Assembly: GCA_027475525.1 (NCBI GenBank)
Contig: JAMWFC010000044.1
Location: forward strand, 373,340-437,339
Reading direction: 5' to 3'
DNA from: Macrolepiota albuminosa
Lineage: Eukaryota; Basidiomycota; Agaricomycetes; Agaricales; Agaricaceae
DNA: 64,000 nt
Made by a program: the position numbers and the translations under genes. The stretch's first letter is position 1; each line of letters opens with the position of its first letter. Shown piece after piece: positions 10,200 through 21,505 of the stretch. The notes under the pieces were generated by a model that had not been told where the DNA came from, did not search any database, and worked only from the letters and a program-made list of their open reading frames with translations.

Positions 10200-10950
10200 A
10201 CTAATTGCTATCTGAATGCTCAATAGTGGTCACCATGTACTACTACTCAGGCTGCACCTTTACTGTGTATTCCAAAGAAGGATGGAACCCTTTGTACTGT
10301 TCTGGATGCATGCCAGCACAATGACAACACTATAAAGGATATAACTTCTTTACCAGCTCAAGAGGTGATCCAGAAAGATGTAGCTCAAGCAAAGTTTTGC
10401 TTAAAGATTGACCTCATCAATGCTTATGAGCAGGTGCACATCCACATCAAAAACATATCTAAAACTATGTTTGCATCAATCATGGGCACATTTATTAGTA
10501 ATATTATGCAAATTGAATGCCCCAGCTACTTTTTAGAGGTTGATGACCTCTATATTCTGTGATGTAATAAAATGCTTTTTCCGTGTCTACTTAGATGACA
10601 TATTCATCTACTCTGATCCTATTGAGAAGCATGAACAGCACCTCAGAGTCATGTTTGAATGACTATGCAAGTACAAACTGTACTTGAAATGGAAGAAGTG
10701 TGAGCTCTATGCTCAAAGTGTAGACTGCCTAAAGCATGTCATCAATAAGCAGGGTATTTACCCGGACCAAGATAAGCTCGATCACATATGAGAGTGGTGC
10801 ATGTCACAAAACTACAATAATATCCAATGCTTTGTTGGTCTTGTCAATTACATATTGAGCTTTTTGCCTGATGTCACTGCCTATACAGGGCCACTCATAG
10901 CCATGATGCAGAATGAGTCATCATTCAATTGGCAGCCACTGCACTAGCAG
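10200..10950 (+). pseudogene. Reverse transcriptase relic (B1)
   Basis: Readable motifs in order: IPKKDGTL, KFCLKIDLINAYEQV, the active-site box VYLDDIFIYSDPIEKHEQHL at about 10585-10650, and KWKKCELYAQSVDCL. They match the RT of element B2 (YLDNIFIYSDSIEEHKEHL) and gypsy RTs in general. Stops and frame changes make it inactive. Confidence 0.85.
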
Positions 10951-10989
10951 TGTTTTGAGATAGTCAAAAGAATCTGTACACAGACTCTG

Positions 10990-11420
10990 GTCATTTGACC
11001 AATTGACTCTAGATAAAATGAGCTTATCTGGCTCATATGTGATGTGTCAAAGACAGGCATTAGGGCCATGTATGGCCAGAGAAGCAGCTGGCAGAGATGC
11101 CACCCAGCAGGGTTCATGTCAAAAAAGCTTATGACCACTCAGCAAAACTATGCTATGTATGAGCTAGAAACCCTAGCAATACTTGAGGTTCTCCTCAAGT
11201 AGAAGGATAAGCTGATGGAATATCCTATCTATATCATCACTGATTTCAAGGTGCTTAAGTTCTTTAAAACTCAGGTAAACTTGTAGCTGTATCAGTGGTG
11301 GTGGATTGACTATATGTTGAATGATATCACTTACATTAAAAGCAAACTCAATAAAGTAGCAGACTGCTTGTCTTGCTACTTTGAGAGTGATGTAGTCAGG
11401 GAGGTGCATGAGCCTCATAA
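10990..11420 (+). pseudogene. RNase H relic (B1)
   Basis: Downstream of RT the translation gives a segment of the type LIWLICDVSKTGIRAMYGQ, then KKLMTTQQNYAMYELETLAI, then YIKSKLNKVADCLS, which match the gypsy RNase H layout (D..., E in the NY..E.E.LAI box, and D in the final DCLS). Stop codons are frequent. Confidence 0.72.
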
Positions 11421-11479
11421 GTATGTATAGCAAACTGCCACATTGACTCAGATGGAGAAAACTTACCTCTCTATTGATA

Positions 11480-12330
11480 CCAGGAGCTCAAGGAGCATGT
11501 CCTGGAAGTATGTGCAATGTGTGATAATGAACAAAGGCAAAGTACTCACCTCAGAGAGCAGCATAAAGAGTAGGACATAGCTGCCAAGCTGCTAAGAAAA
11601 AACAAGGCTAGAGAACCAGCCTTGCTTAGGGAGCCTGAGTGCCCTGACCAGCTCTTTATCCTGGCTAAAATGCTAAAATGCAAATTGCCTTTGTTCCAGC
11701 CATCTAATCTGGAGAAGAATGACTTCCATAAGGAAGTGGTGAGGAAGTACAGATATAAATGCAAATTGCCTTTGTTCCAGCCATCTAATCTGGAGAAGAA
11801 TGACTTCCATAAGGAAGTGGTGAGGAAGTACAGATATGACCCCCTATTTGTCGAGATGCTCAGCAATTCTGATGACAATCCACAATTCAGGCAAGAGCAT
11901 AATAATATAATAATGATGGAAAACCGTCAAGGAGTAGCAGTGATCTGCATTTCTCAGACACAAACTATTATGATGTGCATACTGTTCCACCTGCAGATAA
12001 ATAGTCAGACTGAGCAGACAAACTGCAATATAGGACAGATCCTACAGGTGGTCATCTGCCCTGATCAATAAGACTGGATGGATCTGAGGCCACAGAGTAT
12101 GCACCCTTTGAGCTCAATAGAGGATATATGCCCTTCATACTGCATGAGATTTGTACAGATGTAGCCATTTATTGTAGAGTGGTTGAATTTGCCAGGCAAG
12201 CCCTGGAAAATATTGTGTCTGCACACAATGCTATCATCAAAATGCAAGTCTTTCAGATAAAAAATGCCAACCATCATAGGTAGAAGGATCTGCCTATAGC
12301 AGTAGGAGCATTGGTCTATTTGTCAACATA
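11480..12330 (+). pseudogene. Integrase relic (B1)
   Basis: The segment after RNase H has charged stretches and then a piece reading FHLQINSQTEQTN, which fits the catalytic-Glu box of gypsy integrases (DGQTERVN). It contains an in-frame 81-base tandem duplication (11681-11842). Other motifs are blurred by decay. Confidence 0.6.
11681..11842 (+). repeat. 81-base in-frame tandem duplication
   Basis: Two identical copies with a period of 81 bases repeat a 27-residue piece (KCKLPLFQPSNLEKND...). Unlike the 77-base series it keeps the frame, so it may be a real duplication. Confidence 0.85.
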
Positions 12331-12379
12331 TAACTTGAGGCTGCCCAAGAAACAGGCAAGTAAACTCTGCCTAAAATGA

Positions 12380-12700
12380 GTAGGCCCATACCACATGATT
12401 GATGCAGAGCCTAGTACCTTCAACTATGTGCTGGAGCTGCCACAAGCATTACAGGAACAATGTATTGTTCTGAAGTTCCATGTGTCACTGCTGCAACTGT
12501 ATGACATGTCTGACGACATGTTGTTTCTCAATAGAGCAACTTTGGGACTCTATAACTTTGGGGCAAGGAATGATGACAAATACCTTATCAATTGCATTAT
12601 TGGTCATCAATAGACTGAGTGCAATACACTTGAGTTTGAAGTATATTGGTCTCTAGGAAACACAACATGAGAGCCATACTCTCATTGCTCTAAGCTATTA
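12380..12700 (+). pseudogene. Chromodomain-like C terminus of pol (B1)
   Basis: The open piece MIDAEPSTFNYVLELP...KFHVSLLQLY is the SH3-like region of gypsy integrases (FHVSLLRPY is the usual form). It is followed by a degraded segment, CIIGHQ, EFEVYWSL, that fits a chromodomain (ILDHR ... YLVKWKGY). Confidence 0.65.
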
Positions 12701-12869
12701 GCACTTGGCCACTATTTGGAGTTGAAGAGCGTTAAGCACCCAAATCAGTTAAGTAAATGTGCCAGTGCCTAATTTGATTGGCAGTGCCAATTATGGCTTG
12801 GCTAAGTTAGTCAGCAACTATAGCTAAGACATATCTCAAGATTTAAAATTTCTTTTTTTTTCTTCAACC
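12701..12869. other. Gap: no gene
   Basis: Junction between element B1 and the next relic. It ends in a T run before the ATG at 12870. No LTR end was recognised. Confidence 0.5.
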
Positions 12870-13572
12870 ATGGACAGCATGCCTGTAGATCAGGAACAGC
12901 AGCAGCAGCAGCAACAGCAGCATCAGTTTGATTTTTTGCTGTCAGGCATACTATTAGCTGAAGGGAGGGCAGATGGCTCTCCTATAGACCCAAAATATGC
13001 CCCAGTGGGAATAATCATAGCAAGCTGTAGGCTTTCCACAGCAGCAGGCTACCTGCCACAGCAGCCAGTGATCAGTGGCTATCAGCCACAACAACTCATG
13101 CAGGGCACTTTTATGCCCCAACCCATATCTACAAGTGATCTTCTGCCTCAACAGACAGCAGTAAGCACATATACGCTGCATTATGCTGGGGGCCAATCTC
13201 AGCAAGTTCCATACAGAGGGCTAATTAGTCTTCAAGTGATGCTAGGATGAGGGCAAACCTCAGTAATAGCAAGGGGAGCAATGGGACCACCATCTCTGTC
13301 TCTGTTTATAATCCCAGCACACTACTCAAATATGGCTAGTGTGCTGGCAATAATGCCATTCTCCCCAGCTTGGATGGGAGCTTGGAGTGTGATTTCCCAG
13401 TACAAAGCCTTGTATGAGGTGCCCACTAAGGAAGGCAAATCAGCCTCTCAGCTGGCCACAATGCTGGCCAAAAGCCCAGAAAGATTCAAAGTATTTCTCA
13501 TACAAGCAAACATAGCCTCTAAGAGCACAGAAGCTCTCAATACAGAAACAAGCAGCAAGTTTCTGGCTGAAG
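12870..13572 (+). pseudogene. Q-rich coding relic, unrecognised
   Basis: The ATG at 12870 opens MDSMPVDQEQQ with a poly-Gln run encoded by CAG/CAA, followed by Gln/Pro-rich sequence (GYLPQQPVISGYQPQQL). After a TGA at 13248 the same region continues in another frame with a more globular piece (QLATMLAKSPERFKVF). It ends where the LTR-like repeat starts at 13573. It could be the N terminus of a retroelement gag, but no domain was recognised. Confidence 0.45.
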
Positions 13573-14066
13573 TGCCAACTCCTCATTTCTTCCTTCCTTC
13601 ACTCCTTATCTCTTCACTCTTCTTTCATTCATTCTCTTATTTCTTCTGACATTATTTCATTTTACTGTTTCTATTCTTTCAACACTATCTGTTAGTACTA
13701 TTCTCAGCTCTTGAGGTGCTCTGGTTTTTTAGCTACTATTTAGACAAGTGTGGGCCCCTCAGCACTGCTTCCAGACTACTTACATAAGCCAGAGTTTGCT
13801 AAAGTTTGCCCCTTATTTGTGCAATTGTTTGTGTAGGCAATTTTTAAGTTTTTAAGATTTTGTTGTACTGTACAGTTGTTTCCCATGCTTCAGAGGCCTC
13901 AGAAGCATCCAACCTGGCATAAAAAATCCCTAGACTTGTTTTCTTTGGATCTCTCTCTGCCAGGTGAGTAGTTATTACAATATTGTCAGTACATACTCTA
14001 ATACACTTTGGATCTCCCTCTGCCAGCTGTGTAACTGAGCCACAGCCTCTAGAGGTTACCCTTACA
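13573..14066 (+). repeat. LTR-like repeat X, copy 1
   Basis: It is shared with 52581-52967 and, inverted, with 57849-58759. Starting TGCCA (decayed TGTCA) and ending CCCTTACA, it keeps the internal landmarks AACCTGGCATAAAAAATCCC and a CTCTGCCAG box seen twice. No target-site duplication is visible, so it may be one LTR of an element rather than a solo LTR. Confidence 0.75.
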
Positions 14067-16560
14067 AATGGAGAGTCTGGCCAGGCTCTCCCTATTACAG
14101 CAGCTGGAGATGCTGCACCAATTCAAGCCTAGCTTCAAAGAAGAGTCACATCTTTGATGCAACAAAGGAAAAGCATGGGCTGTCAAGCCCACACACCACT
14201 AGGACTTTGTCCTAGCTTCTCTTCTCCAACATCTAGAGAACAATGGATACAATGTACCTACAGACTTGTCATTCCTCTGTGATGCAGAGGCCATTGTCTG
14301 TATCAGTCAGATAATGGACAACATGGATCATATGCACACATAGTGTAAAACTGATCTTCATGCCTTTTTGGCTGCTCATAAGTGGCAGACTACACCTCCA
14401 AGTCAGAACACCAACTCTAGCAAAAGGGTGCATTAGTAAAGAGTGGAGGATGCCTACTCCTGCTTGACTCTATTGAGTGTTTCCACCCTCAGCCAGGAAG
14501 CTGGATTAAGATAGGACATCCTCCTTTATAATTATGTTCTTGTCTCAGCTGCTCTCTGGCAAATTCAGCACCTAGCCAGTGGTACCTCTAAAGTTGCATC
14601 TTTGCAACCTCTATCCATAATATCTACCATGCACTCTGGGAAGCAGAGTTACTAAGGTGTCAGTACATGCACCATTGAGGCTAAGGCCTCCCAACCCTGA
14701 AAAGATCATTGGGCTAAGCAACTGGAGGGGCACACATACATTAATGTGCACTTTTCTGAGGATGCTCCAATAGAGACCCCAGAGGCTAACATCTCCTTTT
14801 TACCTGTAGTATTGGTGGAGAGCCCCCAGCTTAATATCCTCATTTTGTATGGGCAATAGACTCATGTTCTGAGAGTTCTGTCCTGGAGAGGCTGCTGTTG
14901 CCACCCTCCAATAACAAGTGGTATGAGGAGCCCAAAGAGGCTTATATGGAATTTTCAGTGCCACACAAGACTGTGGCACAATATATGGCACACAAATAGT
15001 GCAACAGTAATCAATGGGCAAAGATGGACCATTGAGCACAGAAAAGTGCAAAACACTCCTCAAAGAAAAAACTGGGCACATCCCTGATGTGCTCAGCATT
15101 GCAATCTACCATGATCATACTATCAAGCATCAGAACTCATTCTTTGGTGCAGGATTGGCTCCCCAATTCTACTGGTTGCAAGTGACCAACACTATCTTCA
15201 TTGAGCAAGAAGCCCAGACAGCCAGGATCTTTGAGGCTAAAAAACTGGGCAATGTTGCACAGACGCTCTACAATAGCAAGATGTACCAAGTTGCATCTCA
15301 GGAATTCCCTCGCAATCTCTAGGAGCTTTGCTGGCTCCACACACTAGTTAACAATTAGTTTATGCTGATTCATCAGCATCAGACAGGATATCTTCTGCTC
15401 AACAAGTTCAAGCAGATGACCTTCAATTGTCATTCTACTGTCTAAGACAAGATGATGTCCCAATTATTCAGTGAAGTCCAGTATAGGACAATTGCAGTAC
15501 TCTTTGCAAGTGCCAAAAAGCAAAAGCAAGTCTTGCATATGATTGTTCCTTCATGGATTTATTGTCACAAAGAAAGCAGGAGGCTGGTCTTTGTAAGCCT
15601 GAATTCTCCTGACCTAAAGTAGCCATTTGCTTTGAATTACCTAGGCTCCTATGCCCTCTTATATGGGCCTCCTAAAATGCCCAACATGTGGACCAGTCTG
15701 GCTATGAACTGCATTATGCGCATTCATTGGTGCAGCTTTTTTGGGTTTGTACTTGTATGTGCTATTTGTACCAGCTACTTATTCAAGTACACAGTGCATA
15801 GACACCTAGCATACATATTTGCATGACCTGGCCTCTACAATGAGGCCATTGCTAACTATGAGGTGGTTACAGGGCAGCTATTTGAGCCTCTTGACTTTCA
15901 GGCCCCAACCTTTAAAGCTTGACCTATCAACATCTTGGAGGGATTTTCCTCTGTGTTTACCATCTTGGACACATTACACATCTTCATCTACAACCAGATT
16001 TTAGTCAGCTGGGCTAACCATGCATACACCTATAGGATTACTTTCTTGGCCCACATATTCTTTGCTGATCACTAGCTACAGCAAAAAGCCACTGAGATCG
16101 ACAACAAGAGGCTCCACTGCCTCAATTACTATAGGACTCTCCAGACTCTCATTAAGTAGGATGGGTGGCATAAAGCCACTATTGGCAATTAACAATGCCT
16201 GCTGCTTCAGCAGCAAAAAAATCATCATATCTTTAACAATGCATTCCAAAATGGAATGTACCTCTTTATTGGGCAAGATATTCACATTTGTGAGCTTTGG
16301 ACACACCACTACTCGTCTGATGATAAGACTCTTCCTGAGCCCAAAAAACCAATGATGGATCAAACCATTGACCCTACTCTCACACTGTCTCTACTCCAGA
16401 ACTATAATGACTTCCTGCCTCAGACAGGGCTATTGGATACTTCATATGAGCTCATATCCAAAAATGACCTCCTCGACTATGATATAGACAATGCAACTGC
16501 TGATCTATTCTGGGAGCCTAGAGACTCTCTCATAGCCCCTGTTCCAGACTTACCAACAGC
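14067..16560 (+). pseudogene. Long degenerate coding region, function unrecognised
   Basis: From the end of repeat X one strand reads almost continuously, with scattered TGA/TAG stops, for about 800 codons up to a TGA at 16560-16562. It starts near MESLARLSLLQQLEMLHQF, passes through PDVLSIAIYHDHTI and LQQQKNHHIFNNAFQNGMY, and ends ELISKNDLLDYDIDNATADLF. I recognise no RT, transposase, zinc-knuckle or protease motif. The position directly after an LTR-like repeat suggests an internal protein of a retroelement or other mobile element. Confidence 0.45.
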
Positions 16561-16789
16561 CTGACTATTGTGGTGCTTCAAGACAATAATTCAGTCTAAT
16601 TGGAGTGCGTAGTGTAGTGCACTATGTAGCCACAGCCACATAGCTTTTAGTTAGTAGAATTAAATAAAATTATATTATATTTATTATAATATAATTTTAT
16701 TTACATTATTATAAATACTTACTTACATGCTGCTTATTAAGCAGCTTATTTTTGTGTTATACTACATAGTCAATAGACCAGACTGGTCT
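16561..16789. other. Gap: AT-rich, no gene
   Basis: It contains a run of ATTATATTATAATATAATTTTA-type sequence at about 16670-16710. No feature recognised. Confidence 0.5.
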
Positions 16790-17472
16790 GATTCTGTACA
16801 GTGTGACCTTAAGCTCTCACAAACCATAATTTTATTACACAAACTCACCAGGGTGCCTTCAAAGTTGTTGTGTCCAAATTCTATAAGTAGTGTTCATGCC
16901 CACTATGTGAAGGTCTCTAGCAAAATTCTAGGTGAGCAGAGCATTTTGTCATGCTGCCATTTGTAGTTTTCAAAGTGTTGTTGTTCCAGGGGCCAAGGAG
17001 GTATCTATGCAGGTAGGATGGCAGTAGAGTAGTAGTGAAGCTGTCAATTGTAGCTGGAGAGTTTGTAGAGTAGCAGAGCAAGGCACTGATAACTATAATA
17101 GGAGATGGAGACAAATAGGCTTTTACTTGGAAAAATCAGGTAAAACCTACTGAAAATGAGTAGAGTCTCCAGCAGACCTCCAAAGATGCTCCAGTACAAA
17201 TAAATATCTGTGGAGCATGCTGCCACTACATTGAATGATTGGGCCTAGCTGACCAAGAATTCTAGGTTGTAGCAAGATAGGTTGGGGGCCTAGTGGTAGT
17301 AGAGGCATTGGTGAGATTTATACAGGAGAGAAGGGTAAATGGGACAGGAGGTTTGCACAGAGTAGTAGTCAGGCACCAAGCATCTATAAAGGTCAGTCTG
17401 GTAGTCTGAAGGGAAGTAAGTTTGAGTATATATAGCAATTAAGAACAGTATAAGGAGGAGTCTCAATATTAT
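16790..17472 (-). pseudogene. Family A gag N-terminal fragment
   Basis: It aligns with 3831-4613: CAAAGTTGTTGTGTCCAAAT here against CGAAGTCGTCGTGTCCGAAT there, and the leader up to AATATTATGTCAGG is kept. CG dinucleotides are largely converted to TG or CA. It joins directly to an LTR fragment at 17473. Confidence 0.75.
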
Positions 17473-17700
17473 GTCAGGTACTGCTGACTCAGGAGCCTTT
17501 CAAGTAAAGCAATGCCCTTACAAGGCAGACTCAATCCATGTGTACTTGAGGTGTCTGAAGCTCTGGGCCATGCTCCAGAAAGATGCAAAAGGGAACAAGT
17601 CCAGGGTTGAGATGAACTGCAGAAAAGAAATACTAAGGTTGAGTCAAGAACTAGGAATTAGTTGTAAAGTGTATACCAATCCCAAGTACATGTGCCTGTA
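17473..17700 (-). repeat. Family A LTR fragment
   Basis: It starts TGTCAGG at the same place relative to the gag leader as in element A1 and keeps the start of the LTR up to the AAAGTGTATACCAATCCCAA box. It is cut off at about 17700, so together with 16790-17472 it is the broken end of a third family A copy. Confidence 0.75.
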
Positions 17701-18258
17701 AGAGAAATGCTGGACATCTCTAGAATTCTTTCCACAAAGCTAGTAAGTACCAGTAACAAGCAAGAGTTGAGCCACATAAAGATATCACAACAGTATATGT
17801 CATATATTGTACAGAAGTTACTTTGTGCCATATCATATGTATCCAGCAGAGTCTGCTACACTGTAGTGGAGCAGTCTCCACAGTGCCATAGAATACAAAG
17901 CCATGGACATGTTACAATATGCTATATGATACAATCCAGTGGATTGATAAAAGGCAGGCACACACATGCATATGCAGGCCCAGCAGATGCCAGCAGACAC
18001 TAGCAGACATCAGCCCATGAGTGAAAACCTTCTTTGTTGGCAGATGTCATAGCATAAATTAACCCTCCTCAAGGTTCTCCACTTCCCTCCCCTCTCTCTT
18101 CCTCTCCATAATAACTTAAAGCTATGCACCTCCCCTTCTCTCTTTTTTCCACTCCCAATACCAGTGTATATTCACAAAAGGGCTCTGCAGACCTACGCAG
18201 GCCTATACAAGCCACCAGTGGATATCTACACAGATCTATGTCAACCTACTCAAACCTA
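17701..18258. other. Gap: no gene recognised
   Basis: Pyrimidine-rich sequence and short CAGCAGAC-type words. No coding frame or repeat boundary was recognised. Confidence 0.4.
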
Positions 18259-18263
18259 CACAA

Positions 18264-19040
18264 TGTGACGACTCCTCCTATCTAGGACCTCCCCAGGGCA
18301 TTCCTGGAACCTTATCCGGAACCCCTCCTCTGATCCCACGACACAACTCCTGCTATCATGACCACCGATGCTGCTATCATAAGCATCAAGGCCCACCATC
18401 ACACAGTACTCCCAACCACCTCACATCACGGACCCCAGAACTACTCAGCAGCACGACCACTACTCCATGATCAATGATCAGATCATGCTATTCAATCTGG
18501 CCATCATACATCATGACCCACCTCTATGCCAATTGATTGTGCATCCTGCATACACAATCTCTGGAATACAGTTCCCTTTCCGTTATTCAATGCCTCCTGG
18601 AACTCACTCCAGACATCTTGGAATCCTGTAGTACTTATAGAGTAACCTCCTTCTATATTTGCTAGTCTTGATATTATATTGATTGTTTGCATGCCTTCTG
18701 ATTGACTAGTATACACTGACTGGTATGCTTAGCTAGCATGCTTTGACTGGCATGCTCAATTTGTTCACATGCTTTTAAGATTGATATGCATTTTACGACT
18801 TAAACTCTACTAACTAGGTCTTGTCCTAGAACCCCCAGTTCTCAACTCGGCTCTAATCCTTTAATTCCCTTCGACTTCACCTGATCCCCAGACTAAGTCT
18901 CTTACCCTGGGAATCTTCTGTTCACATCTTGAACCCTGGAGCACAGTCTGGAGTTTCAGACACCTGAGTACATATAGATCAAGTCCACTTTGTAAGGGCA
19001 TTGCTTTTCCAGAAAGCTCCTGACTTAGTAGAACCTGACA
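18264..19040 (+). mobile_element. Family A solo LTR with TSD CACAA
   Basis: Starts TGTGACGACT, ends CCTGACA. The 5 bases CACAA flank it on both sides (18259-18263 and 19041-19045). It keeps the ACTTATAG box and the AGTCTTGATATT motif in plus orientation. Confidence 0.92.
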
Positions 19041-19150
19041 CACAAGTCTATGCAGACCTGCGCAGGGCACTAGCAGACATTTGCAAAGGCCTATGCAGGC
19101 CCATAGGGGCTGGTTGAACCAAAAAAAGGGTAACTTGTCCTCTTGGCCCT

Positions 19151-19240
19151 ATGCCTGTAAAGGGGATTAAACTCCTAGCCTTGAAGAAGCCTCCAGCAAT
19201 AAAATGCACTAAAAAGTTAACCATTGCATCACAGGTCTGT
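19151..19240 (-). repeat. tRNA-like SINE relic with oligo-T downstream
   Basis: On the minus strand TGATGCAATGG fits the Pol III A box and GAGTTTAATCC fits a B box after CG decay (GGTTCGAATCC). An oligo-T stretch lies about 60 bases downstream (around 19121-19127). This looks like a tRNA-derived SINE head; an intact tRNA fold is not present. Confidence 0.5.
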
Positions 19241-20077
19241 TACCAATAAATAGAATCAAAGGTCAAATAACACAATGAATAGCTGCTCACCTATGTCTCT
19301 GCAGGTCCTTGTATAGATATTTAAAGGTAAAAGGGGGGTGGCATACCCCTTAGAAGAGTTTTTGTGGCTTAAAAGAGGCGTTGACATCATTTGCCATCAG
19401 CTGGCCATCAGCTGGCATTTGTTAAAGTTTGTCAGCAGCTATTAGAATCTACTAGCATCCATCAGCATCCATAGAAATCTATTGGCAACTCCTGGCATCA
19501 TCTGACATCACTCAGCATCAGGGCAGGAGAGAAGAAAAGGGGGGTGTAGGCATCTGCCACATGGGGTGGCATCTTAGAGAGCATGGGAGTGGCAGAAGAG
19601 GAAGGAGTGTGGGAAAAAAGAGGGAAAAGAGGAAAGAGGAGGAGTGTAAATATCTGCTGGCATGCCAGCAGACATAGCAGACATTGGATGTTAGGTCAGG
19701 AGAGAGAAGAGAAGTGGAGTGCATGTGGCAGACAGAGGTGGCATGTGAGGTAGTATGGGGAGTGGAAAGGATGGCACTGGGAAGAAAGAGAAGGAATAGT
19801 ATAAAAGGGTGCATGAGTATCCACTGTCTGCTAGCATGCCAGTAGACCATAGCAGATGTCGGCATGTGAGCCAGCCAACATTAGCAGACAGTAGCTGACG
19901 TTTTTTTTTCTGTGTAAAAATGACAAATATTTTAGTAGGAATGGTGCTGGGTTGAAAGAGGAGAAACAAGTCTGGTAGACCTGTGTCCTGTCCATGAGTA
20001 GATGAACAGATCAAATGAATTTACAGAAATAGTGTCTTTCGACCAGTTTATATATATGCTATACCAAGTTGTAAAAA

Positions 20078-20160
20078 ATCTTAGTAGTTTAGTGGAATAT
20101 CTATCAATTGTTAATCTATATTGTGCCAGGCAGTGGGTTTGATTCCTATGCAGTGCATAT
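20078..20160 (+). repeat. tRNA-like relic
   Basis: TAGTTTAGTGG fits the A box and GGGTTTGATTCC the B box (C to T in the TTCGA core). The spacing of about 50 bases would fit a tRNA with a long variable arm or a short intron. Confidence 0.5.
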
Positions 20161-20247
20161 AATAAACAGATATAGAAATTTTTATTTGTCAATTGATATT
20201 TCATGTATTTTTGCCCTACATGTATATCATATTGACTTGTATAATAA

Positions 20248-20327
20248 GCACCTGTGGTCCAATGGAATATTGATAAATAGATATTTCATATTGTGCACAA
20301 GAGGTGGGTTTGACTTCCCCTAGTGCA
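20248..20327 (+). repeat. tRNA-like relic
   Basis: TGGTCCAATGG (A box) and GGGTTTGACTTCC (B box) are present; the ends GCAC and GTGC can pair as an acceptor stem. Copies at 26747, 26197 and 28269 share the layout. Confidence 0.55.
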
Positions 20328-20369
20328 AATTATAGCAGGAGGCCACTGACATTCTTAATGTCATTTATT

Positions 20370-20490
20370 TAATCTGTTCAAAACTTCAGAAATTACTCAA
20401 GAAGTTTAGGTTGGATGACCTTGCCCTAGCATGTGACAAGTTCTTCCATCCTAAACTTCTCAAGTAATCTCTGAAGTTTTGAATAGATCA
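20370..20490. repeat. Imperfect palindrome (foldback)
   Basis: Arms of about 47 bases (20370-20415 and 20445-20490) are inverted copies with roughly six mismatches around a 30-base loop. A related, larger foldback is at 27031-27255. Confidence 0.7.
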
Positions 20491-21505
20491 AATGAATGAT
20501 ACTAGCAGACATTAGCAGATGATCATTTATTACATGCACTGCAAGGAGTTTTGAACAAATTAATGCTAGCAGACATTAGCAGATGTTAGTAGACAGCAGC
20601 AAATGTTAGGTCCTGTGTAAAAATGACAAATATTTTAGTAGAGCTGGTACTGGGTTGAAAGAGGGGAAAACAAGTCCAGTAAACCTGTGTCCTATCTATG
20701 AGCAGATGTACAGATCAAATGAATTTACCAATCTAATCATACTGATTTGTATGCTTTTGCCTTAGTGATGTATAATGATGTTTTTTGACCTGCTGAACTA
20801 ATTGAAATGTCTGTAGTTAGAGCAATATTTATGTATAATCTACACAACATCCTGTGGTCTAGCAAAATATTGTTAGTTTATGTTCCTTCTAGTGCACAAT
20901 TGAAGAGTTCAAGTTTCCCTTGTATAATTGTTGAATAGTGTGTAGTTTTTTGCTGATGCATCCCATCTCCTGTCTATGAAAGTGGCATAATAGATCAAAC
21001 AGATTTATAATAGATTTATCATCAGCACAATAGGATGGTCAATCTTAACAAAAAATAATCAACAGAAAAGCCATGAATTATAGTAACTAACAATTAAATT
21101 ACTTGTCCGGTGTGTATTTTTCCTCTTCATTGGATTTATGTAATGTGTCTGAATAGAAAAAATCCTCATCAAGCAGGTAGTCTGCTGTCAAAAATGCAAA
21201 GTCATTTAGTGTATATGGCTCCTGAGGTCTGGTAAGTGTGATATCTTCCATAGTTTGCTATCAGGCATGATGATGAAGATGGTGAGGATGACTCTGACAT
21301 ATCAACAGATACATTATTAATACAATCAGCTTGATTGAAAGGGCCAATGGGCCTACATCAATCATGTTTTACTTTAGAGCGAAATTCTTGTTCTGTTGAA
21401 ATAAATGAACTATAATTATCAGTGCCAAATTATAACTCATGTTCTTGATATAATTCTTCTCTTATCTTCACATCAAGTTATATGTGTCTCATATTCCTTC
21501 CACTT
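20491..21505. other. Gap: repeat debris, no gene
   Basis: It contains a second copy of the 19905-20010 sequence (at about 20612-20725) and a weak tRNA-like box near 20850-20920. No coding frame recognised. Confidence 0.45.

Larger units (their letters stand above)
5462..12700 (+). mobile_element. Old Ty3/gypsy element B1 (family B), decayed
   Basis: Order on the plus strand is gag, CCHC knuckle, protease relic, reverse transcriptase, RNase H, integrase and chromodomain-like end. All frames carry many stops and CG dinucleotides are almost absent, which fits long exposure to CpG methylation and deamination. A family A solo LTR (8621-9485) sits between protease and RT. The left end abuts the LTR of element A1, and no LTR of B1 itself was recognised. 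It is homologous to element B2 (29096-30722 plus 47787-50935) in gag, knuckle, protease and RT. Confidence 0.85.
19470..20490 (+). repeat. Left inverted repeat of a 9.4-kb block
   Basis: The outer 400 bases (19470-19890) match 28500-28905 in inverted orientation: CATCAGGGCAGGA, GGCATGTGAGGTAGTATGG and TGCATGAGTAT appear in the same order. The inner part with two tRNA-like relics and the TTTAATCTGTTCAAAACTTC box matches 28160-28420. Identity is moderate. It may be the terminal repeat of a large decayed DNA transposon or two inverted copies of a dispersed repeat. Confidence 0.6.

Noticed and set aside
12897..12925. CAG run as an independent microsatellite feature
   Set aside because: It is part of the Gln-rich coding relic starting at 12870.
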